This document shows, in pieces, positions 42,473-50,810 of a DNA stretch of 64,000 nt (the first letter of the stretch is position 1; the number at the start of each line of letters is the position of its first letter). The notes under the pieces are model-generated. The model ran no database searches. It was given only the letters and a program-made list of their open reading frames with translations, and was not told the DNA's origin. Origin of the DNA: Pseudooceanicola sediminis. Lineage in GTDB: Bacteria; Pseudomonadota; Alphaproteobacteria; Rhodobacterales; Rhodobacteraceae. The position numbers and the translations under genes were made by a program. Where the stretch lies: the NCBI RefSeq assembly GCF_003575965.1, contig NZ_QWJJ01000007.1:72976-136975 (forward strand). Direction: 5' to 3'.

Positions 42473-43641
42473 CGACTGCCCCCAAAGACCCCGGCGCCTA
42501 TGGCGCCATGGCCCGCACGTGGCTACAGCAGAACCTCACCGGCAACCTGCGCACTGACCGGGTGCACGAAACGCCTGCCACCCTGGACGAGCTGAAGGCC
42601 TTCGAGGCTGCCATGCATCGCGCCGGCCTGGCCGGGATCACCTGGCCCAAGGCCTATGGTGGCCACGGCCTGACCCTGCGCGAGCACCTGGAAGCCAACC
42701 GCGAGATAGGCCTGGCACCGGCGCCCAATGCCGTGAACTCGATCGGCAAGGAACTGGCCGGCCCGATCATCCAGGCGGTCGGCACCGAGGAACAAAAGCT
42801 GGAATACCTGCCAAAGATCCTGACCATGGAAAACGTCTGGTGCCAGGGCTTTTCCGAACCGGGCGCGGGCTCCGATCTGGCCGCGCTGCGCACCCGTGCG
42901 GACCGCACTTCGGATGGCTGGGTGGTCAATGGCCAGAAGATCTGGACCTCCGGCGCGTCCAAATCACAGCGCTGCCTGCTGCTGGCCCGGACCGGCGTGA
43001 AAGAAGACCGCCACAAGGGCCTGGTCCTGTTCGCCGTGCCGATGGATACCCCCGGCATCGACACCCGCGAGATCCGCTCGATCGAGGGGCACCGCCATTT
43101 CTGCGAGGTCTTTTTCAATGACGTGGTCGTTGACGAGGCCAACATGCTGGGCGCGCCCGACGAAGGCTGGAGCGCGGCGACACGCGTCCTCTCCATCGAA
43201 CGCGCCAGCAACCGCATGTACCGCTCCTGGCGGTTCGAAAGCGAACTGGACCATCTGATCACCGCCTGCCGCAGCGACGCCCGAACCTATGCGATCCTGC
43301 AAGGCTATGCCCGTGATCTGGCAGAGGTAAGGATAGAGATCGAGCTGCTGAAGGGCCACGTGGAAACCCTGGTCGAGGCGCTGTTGGCGGGCGAGGAGAT
43401 CGGCCCGAGCGGCAGCCTGCCCAAGCTCTACTGGTCGGAGGCGCACCAAAAATTCGCCCGGATCGCGGCGGAAATCGTGGCGCGCTTCCCCACCGATGCG
43501 GGCCAGCCCCTGCTGGACGCCAAGGCCCGGATGGAGGCGATCTACCTCGCCAGCCGCGCCGAGACGATCTATGCGGGCACCACCGAGATCCAGCTCGACA
43601 TCATTGCCAAGCGCATCCTCAACCTGAAGAAGGCGGCCTGA
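42469..43641 (+). CDS. acyl-CoA dehydrogenase (probable large subunit)
   Basis: A 390-aa flavin acyl-CoA dehydrogenase coupled by ATGA to the ligase gene. FAD/substrate loops are clear: CQGFSEPGAGSDLAALRT near 125 and IWTSGAS near 159. The usual C-terminal catalytic Glu position of medium-chain enzymes reads Ala369 (YAGTTEIQ), as in groups that take their base from helix G, and a candidate Glu is in SIERASNR near 243. It is followed immediately by a shorter acyl-CoA dehydrogenase, and such pairs usually make alpha2beta2 heterotetramers acting on bulky acyl-CoAs. Substrate unknown. Confidence 0.9.
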   Translation: MTTAPKDPGAYGAMARTWLQQNLTGNLRTDRVHETPATLDELKAFEAAMHRAGLAGITWPKAYGGHGLTLREHLEANREIGLAPAPNAVNSIGKELAGPIIQAVGTEEQKLEYLPKILTMENVWCQGFSEPGAGSDLAALRTRADRTSDGWVVNGQKIWTSGASKSQRCLLLARTGVKEDRHKGLVLFAVPMDTPGIDTREIRSIEGHRHFCEVFFNDVVVDEANMLGAPDEGWSAATRVLSIERASNRMYRSWRFESELDHLITACRSDARTYAILQGYARDLAEVRIEIELLKGHVETLVEALLAGEEIGPSGSLPKLYWSEAHQKFARIAAEIVARFPTDAGQPLLDAKARMEAIYLASRAETIYAGTTEIQLDIIAKRILNLKKAA

Positions 43642-43644
43642 CCC

Positions 43645-44643
43645 ATGTTCGACGATCTCGACCCCAAGGATTTCGAGGAAACCGCCCGCGAGGTCATGGA
43701 AGCCTGCGCGGCGACCGATGACCTCGCCGCCCGGGCCTCTACCCTGGCCGAGGCCGGCCTGCTGGGCGTCATCGCGCCCGAAGCGGTCGGTGGCCTGGGC
43801 CTGCCCGCGCGTTTCGCGGTACCGATCCTGGAAGCCGCCGGGGCGGGCCTGCTGGCCTTCCCCCTGATCGAAGCCATGCTGCTGAGCGAGGCGCTGGCCC
43901 ATGCGCACCCCGAGATGGCAAGTGCCCTGGTCTCGGGTGAGACCATCGCCACCATCGCCTGGCTGGGCACCGAGGCCGACGGCATCGTCGCCGGTGCGCC
44001 CAGGGGCGAAGGGGCTGAACACCTGCTGGTCTTCCGCGCTGATGGCTCTGCGGTGCTGACGGAAACCGCCGGATTGTCCGCCCAGCTTTCCGATCAGCTC
44101 GACACCGATTTCGCCTCGGCCACCCTGCGCCTGGCCGGCCCGCTGACCGGCCTTGAACTCAGCCCCGACGCCGTTGCAACGCTGAAGGACAACGCCCAGA
44201 TCCTGCGTGCAGCCTTCATCGCGGGGTCGACCGCCAGCTGCCTCAAGCAGGCCTGCGACCTCGCCCAGGACCGGGTGCAGTTCGGCCGTCTGTTGTCGTC
44301 CTACCAGGCCCTGCGTCACCGTCTGGCGCGCGACCTGCTGGCGCTGGAAACGATGCGCATGGGCGTGACCCGCGCGCTCTCCAACCCGGGCGAGGCCGCC
44401 CCAATGGCCCGCCGGGCCGCCTGGCTGGGCGCCGCCCGGATGGGTCCGGCCTGCGCCGAAAGCGCCATCCAGGTTTTCGGCGGCATGGGCTTCACCTGGG
44501 AGGTGCCGCTGCACCGCCACCTGCGCCAGATGCGCACCCTGGCCATCCAGGGCCAGGCCGCCGCAAGTGTCTCTGCCCTGGCCGAGACGCTGATCTCCGG
44601 CTCCAGCAACCAATGGTACGAAGAGGTTCCCGATGTCGTCTGA
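43645..44643 (+). CDS. acyl-CoA dehydrogenase (probable small subunit)
   Basis: A 332-aa acyl-CoA dehydrogenase homologue, shorter than the ~380 aa norm. The central substrate loop is reduced, and the C-terminal half has the FAD-contact RVQFGRLLSSYQALRH near 210 and FGGMGFTWEVPLHRHLR near 277. No catalytic Glu could be assigned. It follows the large-subunit-like gene after 3 bp and probably completes its FAD sites. The end overlaps the SDR gene by 11 bp. Confidence 0.88.
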   Translation: MFDDLDPKDFEETAREVMEACAATDDLAARASTLAEAGLLGVIAPEAVGGLGLPARFAVPILEAAGAGLLAFPLIEAMLLSEALAHAHPEMASALVSGETIATIAWLGTEADGIVAGAPRGEGAEHLLVFRADGSAVLTETAGLSAQLSDQLDTDFASATLRLAGPLTGLELSPDAVATLKDNAQILRAAFIAGSTASCLKQACDLAQDRVQFGRLLSSYQALRHRLARDLLALETMRMGVTRALSNPGEAAPMARRAAWLGAARMGPACAESAIQVFGGMGFTWEVPLHRHLRQMRTLAIQGQAAASVSALAETLISGSSNQWYEEVPDVV

Positions 44644-45385
44644 CAGCAAATCCGTTCTCATCACAGGCGCTGGCCACGGCATTGGCAAGGCAACAGCGCA
44701 GCTCATGGCCGCGCGGGGTTGGACCGTCGGCGTCAACGACCTGAAACCCGAGTTCGCCGAAGAAGCCGTGGCCGCGATCACCGCCGCCGGAGGCCGTGCC
44801 TTCCCCGTGGTCCAGAACGTATCGACCTACGATGGGATCGAAGCGGCGATCAACGCCGTGGTCTCGGAAACCGGCCGCCTCGACGGGCTGGTCAACAATG
44901 CCGCATGGGTCCGCTACCAGCCGATCCCCGACATCATGCCGGAAACCGTCGAGCGGATGCTGGCCGTCGGTTTCACCGGGGTAATCTGGGCGACACAGCT
45001 TGCCGCGGCCGCCATGGACGAAACGCGCGGCGGTGCAATCGTCAACGTCGCCTCCGCCGCGGGCTTCCGTTCGGCGCCGCGCTCGATGGTCTATTCGGGC
45101 ATCAAGGCGGGCGTCATGGGCATGACACGCGCCTCGGCCGTCGAACTGGGGCCCCGCAATATCCGCGTCAATGCCGTAGCTCCTTCTGCCGTGCCGACCG
45201 AAGGCACCGCCAAGCACCGCTCGGCCGAGCGGGACGCCAAGCGGATCGCCGACACGCCACTGGGTCGCCTCGGAACGGTCGAGGACATCGCCCGCGCCAT
45301 CGGATACCTGCTGGGCGAGGAAAGCGACTTCATCACCGGCCAGGTCCTGTCCGCCGACGGCGGCATCGGCATCGCCATCACCTGA
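44633..45385 (+). CDS. SDR family oxidoreductase
   Basis: A 250-aa classical short-chain dehydrogenase: TGAGHGIG at 11-18, NNAAW near 88, and catalytic YSGIK (Tyr-x3-Lys) near 155. The C-terminus ends GQVLSADGG. It probably oxidises a hydroxyl of a CoA-bound or free intermediate with NAD(P). It overlaps the acyl-CoA dehydrogenase gene upstream and lies 21 bp before the tandem SDR fusion gene (from the preferred start). Confidence 0.93.
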   Translation: MSSDSKSVLITGAGHGIGKATAQLMAARGWTVGVNDLKPEFAEEAVAAITAAGGRAFPVVQNVSTYDGIEAAINAVVSETGRLDGLVNNAAWVRYQPIPDIMPETVERMLAVGFTGVIWATQLAAAAMDETRGGAIVNVASAAGFRSAPRSMVYSGIKAGVMGMTRASAVELGPRNIRVNAVAPSAVPTEGTAKHRSAERDAKRIADTPLGRLGTVEDIARAIGYLLGEESDFITGQVLSADGGIGIAIT

Positions 45386-45406
45386 GGCCGCGACATGGGG
45401 GGAGAC

Positions 45407-46639
45407 ATGCAGGAGCAGCGGTCAAAAGTGGCGCTGGTGACGGGCGGAGCCTCGGGCATCGGCTGGGCGATCTGTGCCCGGCTGGCCCGCAAAGGATACC
45501 GCGTGGCGCTGGCTGACGTCGACCGCGCCAAGGCCCGCACCGCGCTTGGCACGCTGGGCTCGCAGCACGTCGACTTCCATGTCGACCTGACCGGCAAGGG
45601 CCAGGCGCGCCTGCTGCCGGATCGGGTCATGAAGGCCATGGGGCGGCTGGACCTGGTGATCAACAACGCCGGCATGACCGACAGCTCCGGGCGGGGCATT
45701 GCCTGCCTGCCTCAGGCCGATTTCGCGCGCCTCGTCGACCTGAACCTCGTCGCGCCAGAGCAGATCTGCAAGTCCGCCTGCGAACTGCTGCCCGAGGGCG
45801 GGCGGATCATCAATCTCTCGTCCGGCGCGGCCTATCGACCGCTGGCGCTGCGCGGGCCCTACAGTGCGACCAAGGCGGCAGTCACCGCGCTGACTGCCGC
45901 GCTTGATGCCCGTATCGCCCAACGCGGCATTCGAGTCAGTGCCGTCGCCCCCGGCTACACCCTGACCCCGCTGGTCGAGGAGCTGGCTGCCGCCGGTCGC
46001 GTCGACCTTGACCAGGTGGCCGCAGGCATTCCACTGGGCCGCATCGCCCTGCCCGGCGACATCGCCTCAGCCGTGGCCTTTCTGGCCTCGCCCGGCGGGG
46101 CCGCCCTCGGGGGGCAGACGCTGGTGGTGGATGGCGGCGGGCAGCTGGGCACCGCCCCAGATACCACCTGGCCACAGATTGGCAGGCATGCGCAGGGCGC
46201 GACGCTGCTGATCACCGATCAGCGGCTGAACGAGATCGAGGCCGACCTGCGCGCCAGTGCCCTGCCGACGGGGTTGCCCCTCGGCTGCGTCATCGACGCC
46301 CGGGGCCTGCAACGCGGGGAGCCCGCCGCCGCGGCCCTGACGCGCCTGCACGCCCTGGCCCGCGCCTGTGCCGGTCATGCCGCGCGCAGCACCGATTTTT
46401 CCCTGCTGGTCGTCTCGGCACAAGACGACACGCCCGCCGGACACGCCGCGACAGCCGCCACCGCGATGCTGGTGCGCACCCTGGCACTGGAATGGGCCCC
46501 GGCCCGGATTCGGGTGAACGCGCTGATCTGGCGCGGCACGCCGGACGAAACGCTTGGCAGTCTCTGCCGCTTCCTCTGCTCATCGGAAGCGGCCCTCGTG
46601 ACGGGGCAATGCCTGGAGGGCGGCCCCTCGCCCCCGTAG
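45407..46639 (+). CDS. SDR oxidoreductase with degenerate C-terminal SDR half
   Basis: A 410-aa protein. The ATG at 45407 is preferred over the in-frame ATG at 45395 because GGGGGAGA lies between them as ribosome site. Residues ~1-245 are a complete SDR (TGGASGIG, NNAG, YSATK, ending TLVVDGGG). Residues ~255-410 resemble the back half of another SDR (MLVRTLALEWAPARIRVNA, then TGQCLEGGP) but have no Rossmann glycine motif and no Tyr-x3-Lys. A tandem duplication with decay of one copy is the simplest reading. The inert half may shape the dimer or bind substrate. Confidence 0.85.
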   Translation: MQEQRSKVALVTGGASGIGWAICARLARKGYRVALADVDRAKARTALGTLGSQHVDFHVDLTGKGQARLLPDRVMKAMGRLDLVINNAGMTDSSGRGIACLPQADFARLVDLNLVAPEQICKSACELLPEGGRIINLSSGAAYRPLALRGPYSATKAAVTALTAALDARIAQRGIRVSAVAPGYTLTPLVEELAAAGRVDLDQVAAGIPLGRIALPGDIASAVAFLASPGGAALGGQTLVVDGGGQLGTAPDTTWPQIGRHAQGATLLITDQRLNEIEADLRASALPTGLPLGCVIDARGLQRGEPAAAALTRLHALARACAGHAARSTDFSLLVVSAQDDTPAGHAATAATAMLVRTLALEWAPARIRVNALIWRGTPDETLGSLCRFLCSSEAALVTGQCLEGGPSPP

Positions 46640-46711
46640 AGACACCTGATCGGAACTGAGGCCCGCAGGGGGCACGACAGAAACTCACGCATAATTCGAT
46701 GGGAGGCGAAC

Positions 46712-47161
46712 ATGCGATACGTCCTTGAAAGACTTGAAGACTACATCGCCGGGCTTGTGACCGGGGCGATCGGCACCTTCATCATCATCGAGGGGCTCAG
46801 CTACCGCATGGGCTCTCTCCACAGCATGGGGCCGGGCTATTTCCCGGTGATCCTTGGCGGGATCATGGTGTTGCTGGCGCTGTTCATGGTCCTTTCGGCC
46901 CAGCCGGAGAAAATGGCGCAGATCGGACCCGAAGACGGGCAACTGCGCGGCATGGCCTTTCTGGCCGCGGCCTTCGTGGGCTTCGCCCTGACGGTCGAGA
47001 ACCTCGGCATGTTGGCCTCGGTCGCCATCGCGGTCTTCCTGGCCTCGCTGGCGAACCGCAAGACATCCCTCATCACCGCGCTGATCCTCGCCGTAGGCAC
47101 CGCCGTCGTCTCGGCGCTGGTGTTCCGCGTCGGCCTTGGCCTCCAGATCAAGGCATTCTGA
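46712..47161 (+). CDS. tctB: TctB family small permease of a TTT transporter
   Basis: A 149-aa protein with four predicted helices, the size and layout of TctB, the small membrane subunit of tripartite tricarboxylate transporters. The segment YRMGSLHSMGPGYFPVILGGIM near the N-terminus, containing the family GPGYFP, is diagnostic. It lies 1 bp before tctA. GGGAGG precedes the ATG. It would work with the Bug-family binding protein encoded at 38400-39377 on the other side of the TetR boxes. Confidence 0.92.
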   Translation: MRYVLERLEDYIAGLVTGAIGTFIIIEGLSYRMGSLHSMGPGYFPVILGGIMVLLALFMVLSAQPEKMAQIGPEDGQLRGMAFLAAAFVGFALTVENLGMLASVAIAVFLASLANRKTSLITALILAVGTAVVSALVFRVGLGLQIKAF

Positions 47162-47162
47162 C

Positions 47163-48683
47163 ATGTCCACACTGATCAACGACCTCGCCCTGGGCCTCAG
47201 CGTTGCCGCATCGGTCGGCGGGCTGCTCTATTGTTTCCTGGGGGTCTTCCTCGGCACCGTGATCGGCGTGCTGCCGGGGATCGGCATCATGGCCACCCTC
47301 GCCATGCTGATGCCCATCACCTACCACATCGACCCCAACTATGCGCTGATCATGCTGGGCGGCATCTACTACGGCGCCTCCTATGGCGGCTCCACCGCCT
47401 CGATCCTGATGAACCTGCCGGGCACTGCAACCTCTGCGGTGACCGGCCTGGACGGCTACCCGATGGCCCAGCAGGGCCGTGCGGGTCAGGCGCTCTTCAT
47501 GACGGCGATCGCTTCCTTCGTGGGGTCGCTCTTCGGTGTGCTGCTGCTGGTTACGCTTTCCGTCCCGCTGTCGCGCGTCGCGCTCAAGTTCGGCCCGCAA
47601 GAGTATGTCGCACTGATGGCCCTGGGCCTGATCGCGGCCTCGGTCATCGGATCGGGGCGCACCGTGCGCTCGCTGGCGTCGGTCTCCCTCGGTCTGGCCC
47701 TGGGCCTGATCGGGCTGGACCTCAACAGCGGCGTGGCGCGGTTCACCTTCGGTCAGACCGTGCTCTTTGACGGGCTGCCGCTGGTCGCCGTGGCCATCGG
47801 CCTGTTCGGCCTGCCCGAGATCATCGCCAACGCCGGGCGCACCACCACGCCCAAGGTGAACCAGGACAAGATCCGTCTGCGCGACATGCTGCCCACCCGA
47901 TCCGACTGGCGCCGCTCCGGCATGCCGATGGTGCGCGGATCCGGCATCGGCGCTTTCTTCGGCGCCCTGCCCGGCACCGGCGGCCTGGTCGCCACCTTCG
48001 TCTCCTACGCGGTCGAGGCCCGTTGCAGCCGCCACCCCGAGGAGTTCGGCAAGGGCGCCATCGAAGGCGTCGTGGCCCCCGAGGCGGCCAACAACGCCGC
48101 GGTCCAGGCAGCCTTCATCCCGACCCTCAGCCTGGGCATCCCGGGTGATCCGGTGATGGCGATCATGCTGGGCGTGATGATGGTCCACGGTATCCTGCCG
48201 GGCCCGGACGTAATCCAGACCTCTCCCGACCTGTTCTGGGGTCTGATCGTCAGCTTCGTAATCGGCAACCTGATGCTGCTGGTGCTGAACCTGCCTCTGG
48301 TCGGCCTGTGGGTGCGGATGCTGCGCATTCCCTACACCCTGCTGTTCCCGGTCATCGTCGCACTGACCTGCATCGGGATCTACAGCGTCAACTACCAGGT
48401 GACGGATGTTTTCGTGCTGCTGGCCTTCGGCTTCCTCGGGTTGGGCATGAAGGCCCTGCGCTTCGAAGTTGCGCCGCTGCTTCTGGGCTTTGTCCTGGGT
48501 CCGATGATCGAGGAGTACTTCCGCCGCGCCCTGATCGTGTCCGGCGGGGACATGATGTCCTTTCTGGACCGCCCCATCGCGGGAACGATCACCGTGATCA
48601 CCGGCGCCTTGCTGGTCTGGGCCCTGGCCAATGCCGCCTGGAAGCAGCTCCGCCCACGCAACCGCCGGAGCAGCAATGCCTGA
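47163..48683 (+). CDS. tctA: TctA family large permease of a TTT transporter
   Basis: A 506-aa, about 12-helix permease. The ATG at 47163 follows the tctB stop by 1 bp. Diagnostic segments are GVLPGIGIMATLAMLMP near 32 and YYGASYGGSTASILMN near 70, with LPGTGG near 270 repeating the pattern in the second half. It moves a carboxylate into the cell with a cation gradient after delivery by the Bug-type binding protein. Its last 8 bp overlap the lactonase gene, linking uptake with the first processing step. Confidence 0.94.
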   Translation: MSTLINDLALGLSVAASVGGLLYCFLGVFLGTVIGVLPGIGIMATLAMLMPITYHIDPNYALIMLGGIYYGASYGGSTASILMNLPGTATSAVTGLDGYPMAQQGRAGQALFMTAIASFVGSLFGVLLLVTLSVPLSRVALKFGPQEYVALMALGLIAASVIGSGRTVRSLASVSLGLALGLIGLDLNSGVARFTFGQTVLFDGLPLVAVAIGLFGLPEIIANAGRTTTPKVNQDKIRLRDMLPTRSDWRRSGMPMVRGSGIGAFFGALPGTGGLVATFVSYAVEARCSRHPEEFGKGAIEGVVAPEAANNAAVQAAFIPTLSLGIPGDPVMAIMLGVMMVHGILPGPDVIQTSPDLFWGLIVSFVIGNLMLLVLNLPLVGLWVRMLRIPYTLLFPVIVALTCIGIYSVNYQVTDVFVLLAFGFLGLGMKALRFEVAPLLLGFVLGPMIEEYFRRALIVSGGDMMSFLDRPIAGTITVITGALLVWALANAAWKQLRPRNRRSSNA

Positions 48684-49581
48684 AGCGCGCTCTGACCTCT
48701 CGGTGGACGGGCTGACCGTCCACCGCATCTCGACCGCTCCGGCCGACCTAGGGGAAAGTCCGCTGTGGATGGACGACACCCTGTGGTGGATCGACGGCGT
48801 GGCGGGACGGATTCACTGCCTTGACGGACGCGCATTCGACCTGGGTGGCCACATCGGTGGCATCGCCCCGGCCTCTGGCGGGGGGCTGATCTTGTCGCGT
48901 GATCACGAGGTCCTGCGCTTCGATCCCGCGACCGCAGAGACCACGTCCTTGCTGACGTTGGCGGGCGCGGACCCCCTGATGCGACTGAACGACGTAAAGC
49001 TGGACCGGCAGGGGCGTTTCCTCTGCGCCGGGATGGGACGCGACGGCACCGGGCGCGGCGCCCTGCACCAGCTCGACGGCGTGGGCCGGCACCGGGTGCT
49101 GCACCGGGGTATCCGGATCGGCAACGGCCTCTGCCTCTCGCCCGATGGCACAACGCTCTACCTGGCCGATACGCCGGAACGCAGCATCCTGGCCTGCGAC
49201 TACACCCCCGAAACGGGCAAGACCGGACCCTTCCGGTTGCACGTGGACACCGGCCAACACGGCTCCGGCGTCGATGGCGCGACGGTGGATGCGGCGGGCA
49301 ACCTCTGGGCCGCGATGATCCACAGCGCGCAGATCGCCTGTTTCGCGCCGGATGGCCGCCTGATCCGCCAGGTCCCGGCCCCCACCGACCTGCCCAGCAG
49401 CCTGGCGTTCGGTGGCCCCGCCCGCGACCGGCTGTTCGTCACGTCCATCCGCGATTCCGGCACCGGCAGGGCCGTCTCCTCCCATCCCGACGGAGGCCAT
49501 GTCTTCGCCCTCGACGGTCTCGGCGCTGCAGGCTTGCCAGAGGCCGTCTTCACGCCCCATTCCGAAGGAACAGTCCCATGA
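48676..49581 (+). CDS. SMP-30/gluconolactonase/LRE family protein
   Basis: A 301-aa six-bladed beta-propeller. The ATG at 48676 has CGGAG upstream, and an earlier in-frame ATG lies inside tctA. Metal-site residues are suggested by the opening LGESPLWMDDTLWWID (Glu), RLNDVKLDRQGRF near 100 (Asn/Asp), GNGLCLSPDGTTLYLADT near 148 (Asn) and SGVDGATVDAAGNLW near 196 (Asp). Relatives hydrolyse sugar or aliphatic lactones with a divalent cation. There is no signal peptide, so it acts in the cytoplasm. In the operon it may open a lactone before CoA activation. ATGA overlap with the next gene. Confidence 0.9.
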   Translation: MPEARSDLSVDGLTVHRISTAPADLGESPLWMDDTLWWIDGVAGRIHCLDGRAFDLGGHIGGIAPASGGGLILSRDHEVLRFDPATAETTSLLTLAGADPLMRLNDVKLDRQGRFLCAGMGRDGTGRGALHQLDGVGRHRVLHRGIRIGNGLCLSPDGTTLYLADTPERSILACDYTPETGKTGPFRLHVDTGQHGSGVDGATVDAAGNLWAAMIHSAQIACFAPDGRLIRQVPAPTDLPSSLAFGGPARDRLFVTSIRDSGTGRAVSSHPDGGHVFALDGLGAAGLPEAVFTPHSEGTVP

Positions 49582-50789
49582 ACGACGCAACCGCAGAGAC
49601 CTTCGGCCCGCTCGCCGGGCTGCGTGTCCTCGACATCGCCACCATCATCGCCGCGCCCTTCGCCGCCTCGCTGCTGGCCGATTTCGGCGCCGAAGTGACC
49701 AAGTTCGAGATCCCCGGCCAAGGCGACGGGCTGCGCGCCTTCCCGCCCTTCCGGGATCAGAAGTCCCTGTGGTGGAAGGTCACCAACCGCGGCAAGCGCT
49801 ACGGCACACTGGACCTGCGCCGCCCCGAGGGGCTGGAGGTGATGAAACGCATGATCGCCCAGACCGACGTGCTGATCGAGAACTTCCGCGCCGGTACGCT
49901 GGCCCGCTGGGGTCTCGACCGTGAGACCCTGTGGGCGATCAATCCGAACCTGGTGATCCTGCGCGTCACCGCCTTCGGCCAGACCGGTCCGCGCGCCAAC
50001 CAGGGCGGCTTTGCCCGCATCTTCGAGGCCATGGGCGGGCTGACCCATATCACCGGCATGGCCGATGGCGACCCGGTCCACCCCGGCTATCCCATCGCGG
50101 ATGCCTTCGGCGGGCTCTTCGGTGCCTTCTCGATCATGGCCGCGCTCTATGGCGTGGTGAAGAACGGCACCAAGGGCGAAGAGATCGACCTGGCCCTGAC
50201 CGAAGCCACCTTTCGGCTGCTGGAAAACCTGGCCATCGAATACGACCAGCTGGGCCAGGTGCGCGCACGCGACGGCAACAACAACCAATACACCGCCCCC
50301 GCCAATGTCTTCCGCACCTCCGACGGGCGCTTCGTCACCGTCACCGGCTCCACCAATTCGATGTTCGCCGCGAACATGCGCGCCATCGGCCGGGACGAGC
50401 TGATCGAGGATCCGCGCTTCAAGACCAACCGCGACCGGATGGAGTACCGCCAAGAGCTGGACGGCATCTTCCGCGACTACATGGACAGGCACACCCTGGA
50501 CGAGACGCTGGCGGACTTCACCCGCGAAGGCGGCGCGATCGGGCCCATCTACTCGGTAGAGCAGATCTTCGAGGACCCACAGGTACAGGCCCGTGAGGTG
50601 GTCACCCCGGTGAAGGACGAGGACTTCGGCACGGTCCGCATGCAGAACGTCGTGCCCCGATTGACCAACAACCCCGGCCAGATCCGCTGGGCCGCGAAAT
50701 CCCTGGGTGCAGATACCGACTCCATCCTGAAGGACCTCGGCTATTCGCCCGAAGACATCGCCCGCCACCGCGCCAACGGCATCATCTGA
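49578..50789 (+). CDS. CaiB/BaiF family (type III) CoA transferase, catalytic Asp replaced
   Basis: A 403-aa family III CoA-transferase homologue with the usual N-terminal IIAAPFAASLLADFGAEV and DVLIENFRAGTLARWGL. At the usual catalytic Asp position the motif reads GGFARIFEAMGG, so the residue is Ala146. Some succinyl-CoA-dependent relatives also vary here, so inactivity cannot be assumed. Start and lactonase stop overlap (ATGA), and the hydratase/dehydrogenase follows after 21 bp. It may transfer CoA to the ring-opened acid. Confidence 0.88.
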   Translation: MNDATAETFGPLAGLRVLDIATIIAAPFAASLLADFGAEVTKFEIPGQGDGLRAFPPFRDQKSLWWKVTNRGKRYGTLDLRRPEGLEVMKRMIAQTDVLIENFRAGTLARWGLDRETLWAINPNLVILRVTAFGQTGPRANQGGFARIFEAMGGLTHITGMADGDPVHPGYPIADAFGGLFGAFSIMAALYGVVKNGTKGEEIDLALTEATFRLLENLAIEYDQLGQVRARDGNNNQYTAPANVFRTSDGRFVTVTGSTNSMFAANMRAIGRDELIEDPRFKTNRDRMEYRQELDGIFRDYMDRHTLDETLADFTREGGAIGPIYSVEQIFEDPQVQAREVVTPVKDEDFGTVRMQNVVPRLTNNPGQIRWAAKSLGADTDSILKDLGYSPEDIARHRANGII

Positions 50790-50810
50790 CCTCAGCCCCG
50801 AGAGGACACC

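Noticed and set aside
47148-48779. 543-codon minus-strand open frame opposite tctA
   Set aside because: Low-complexity Gln/His/Asp-rich translation. tctA on the plus strand carries all family motifs.
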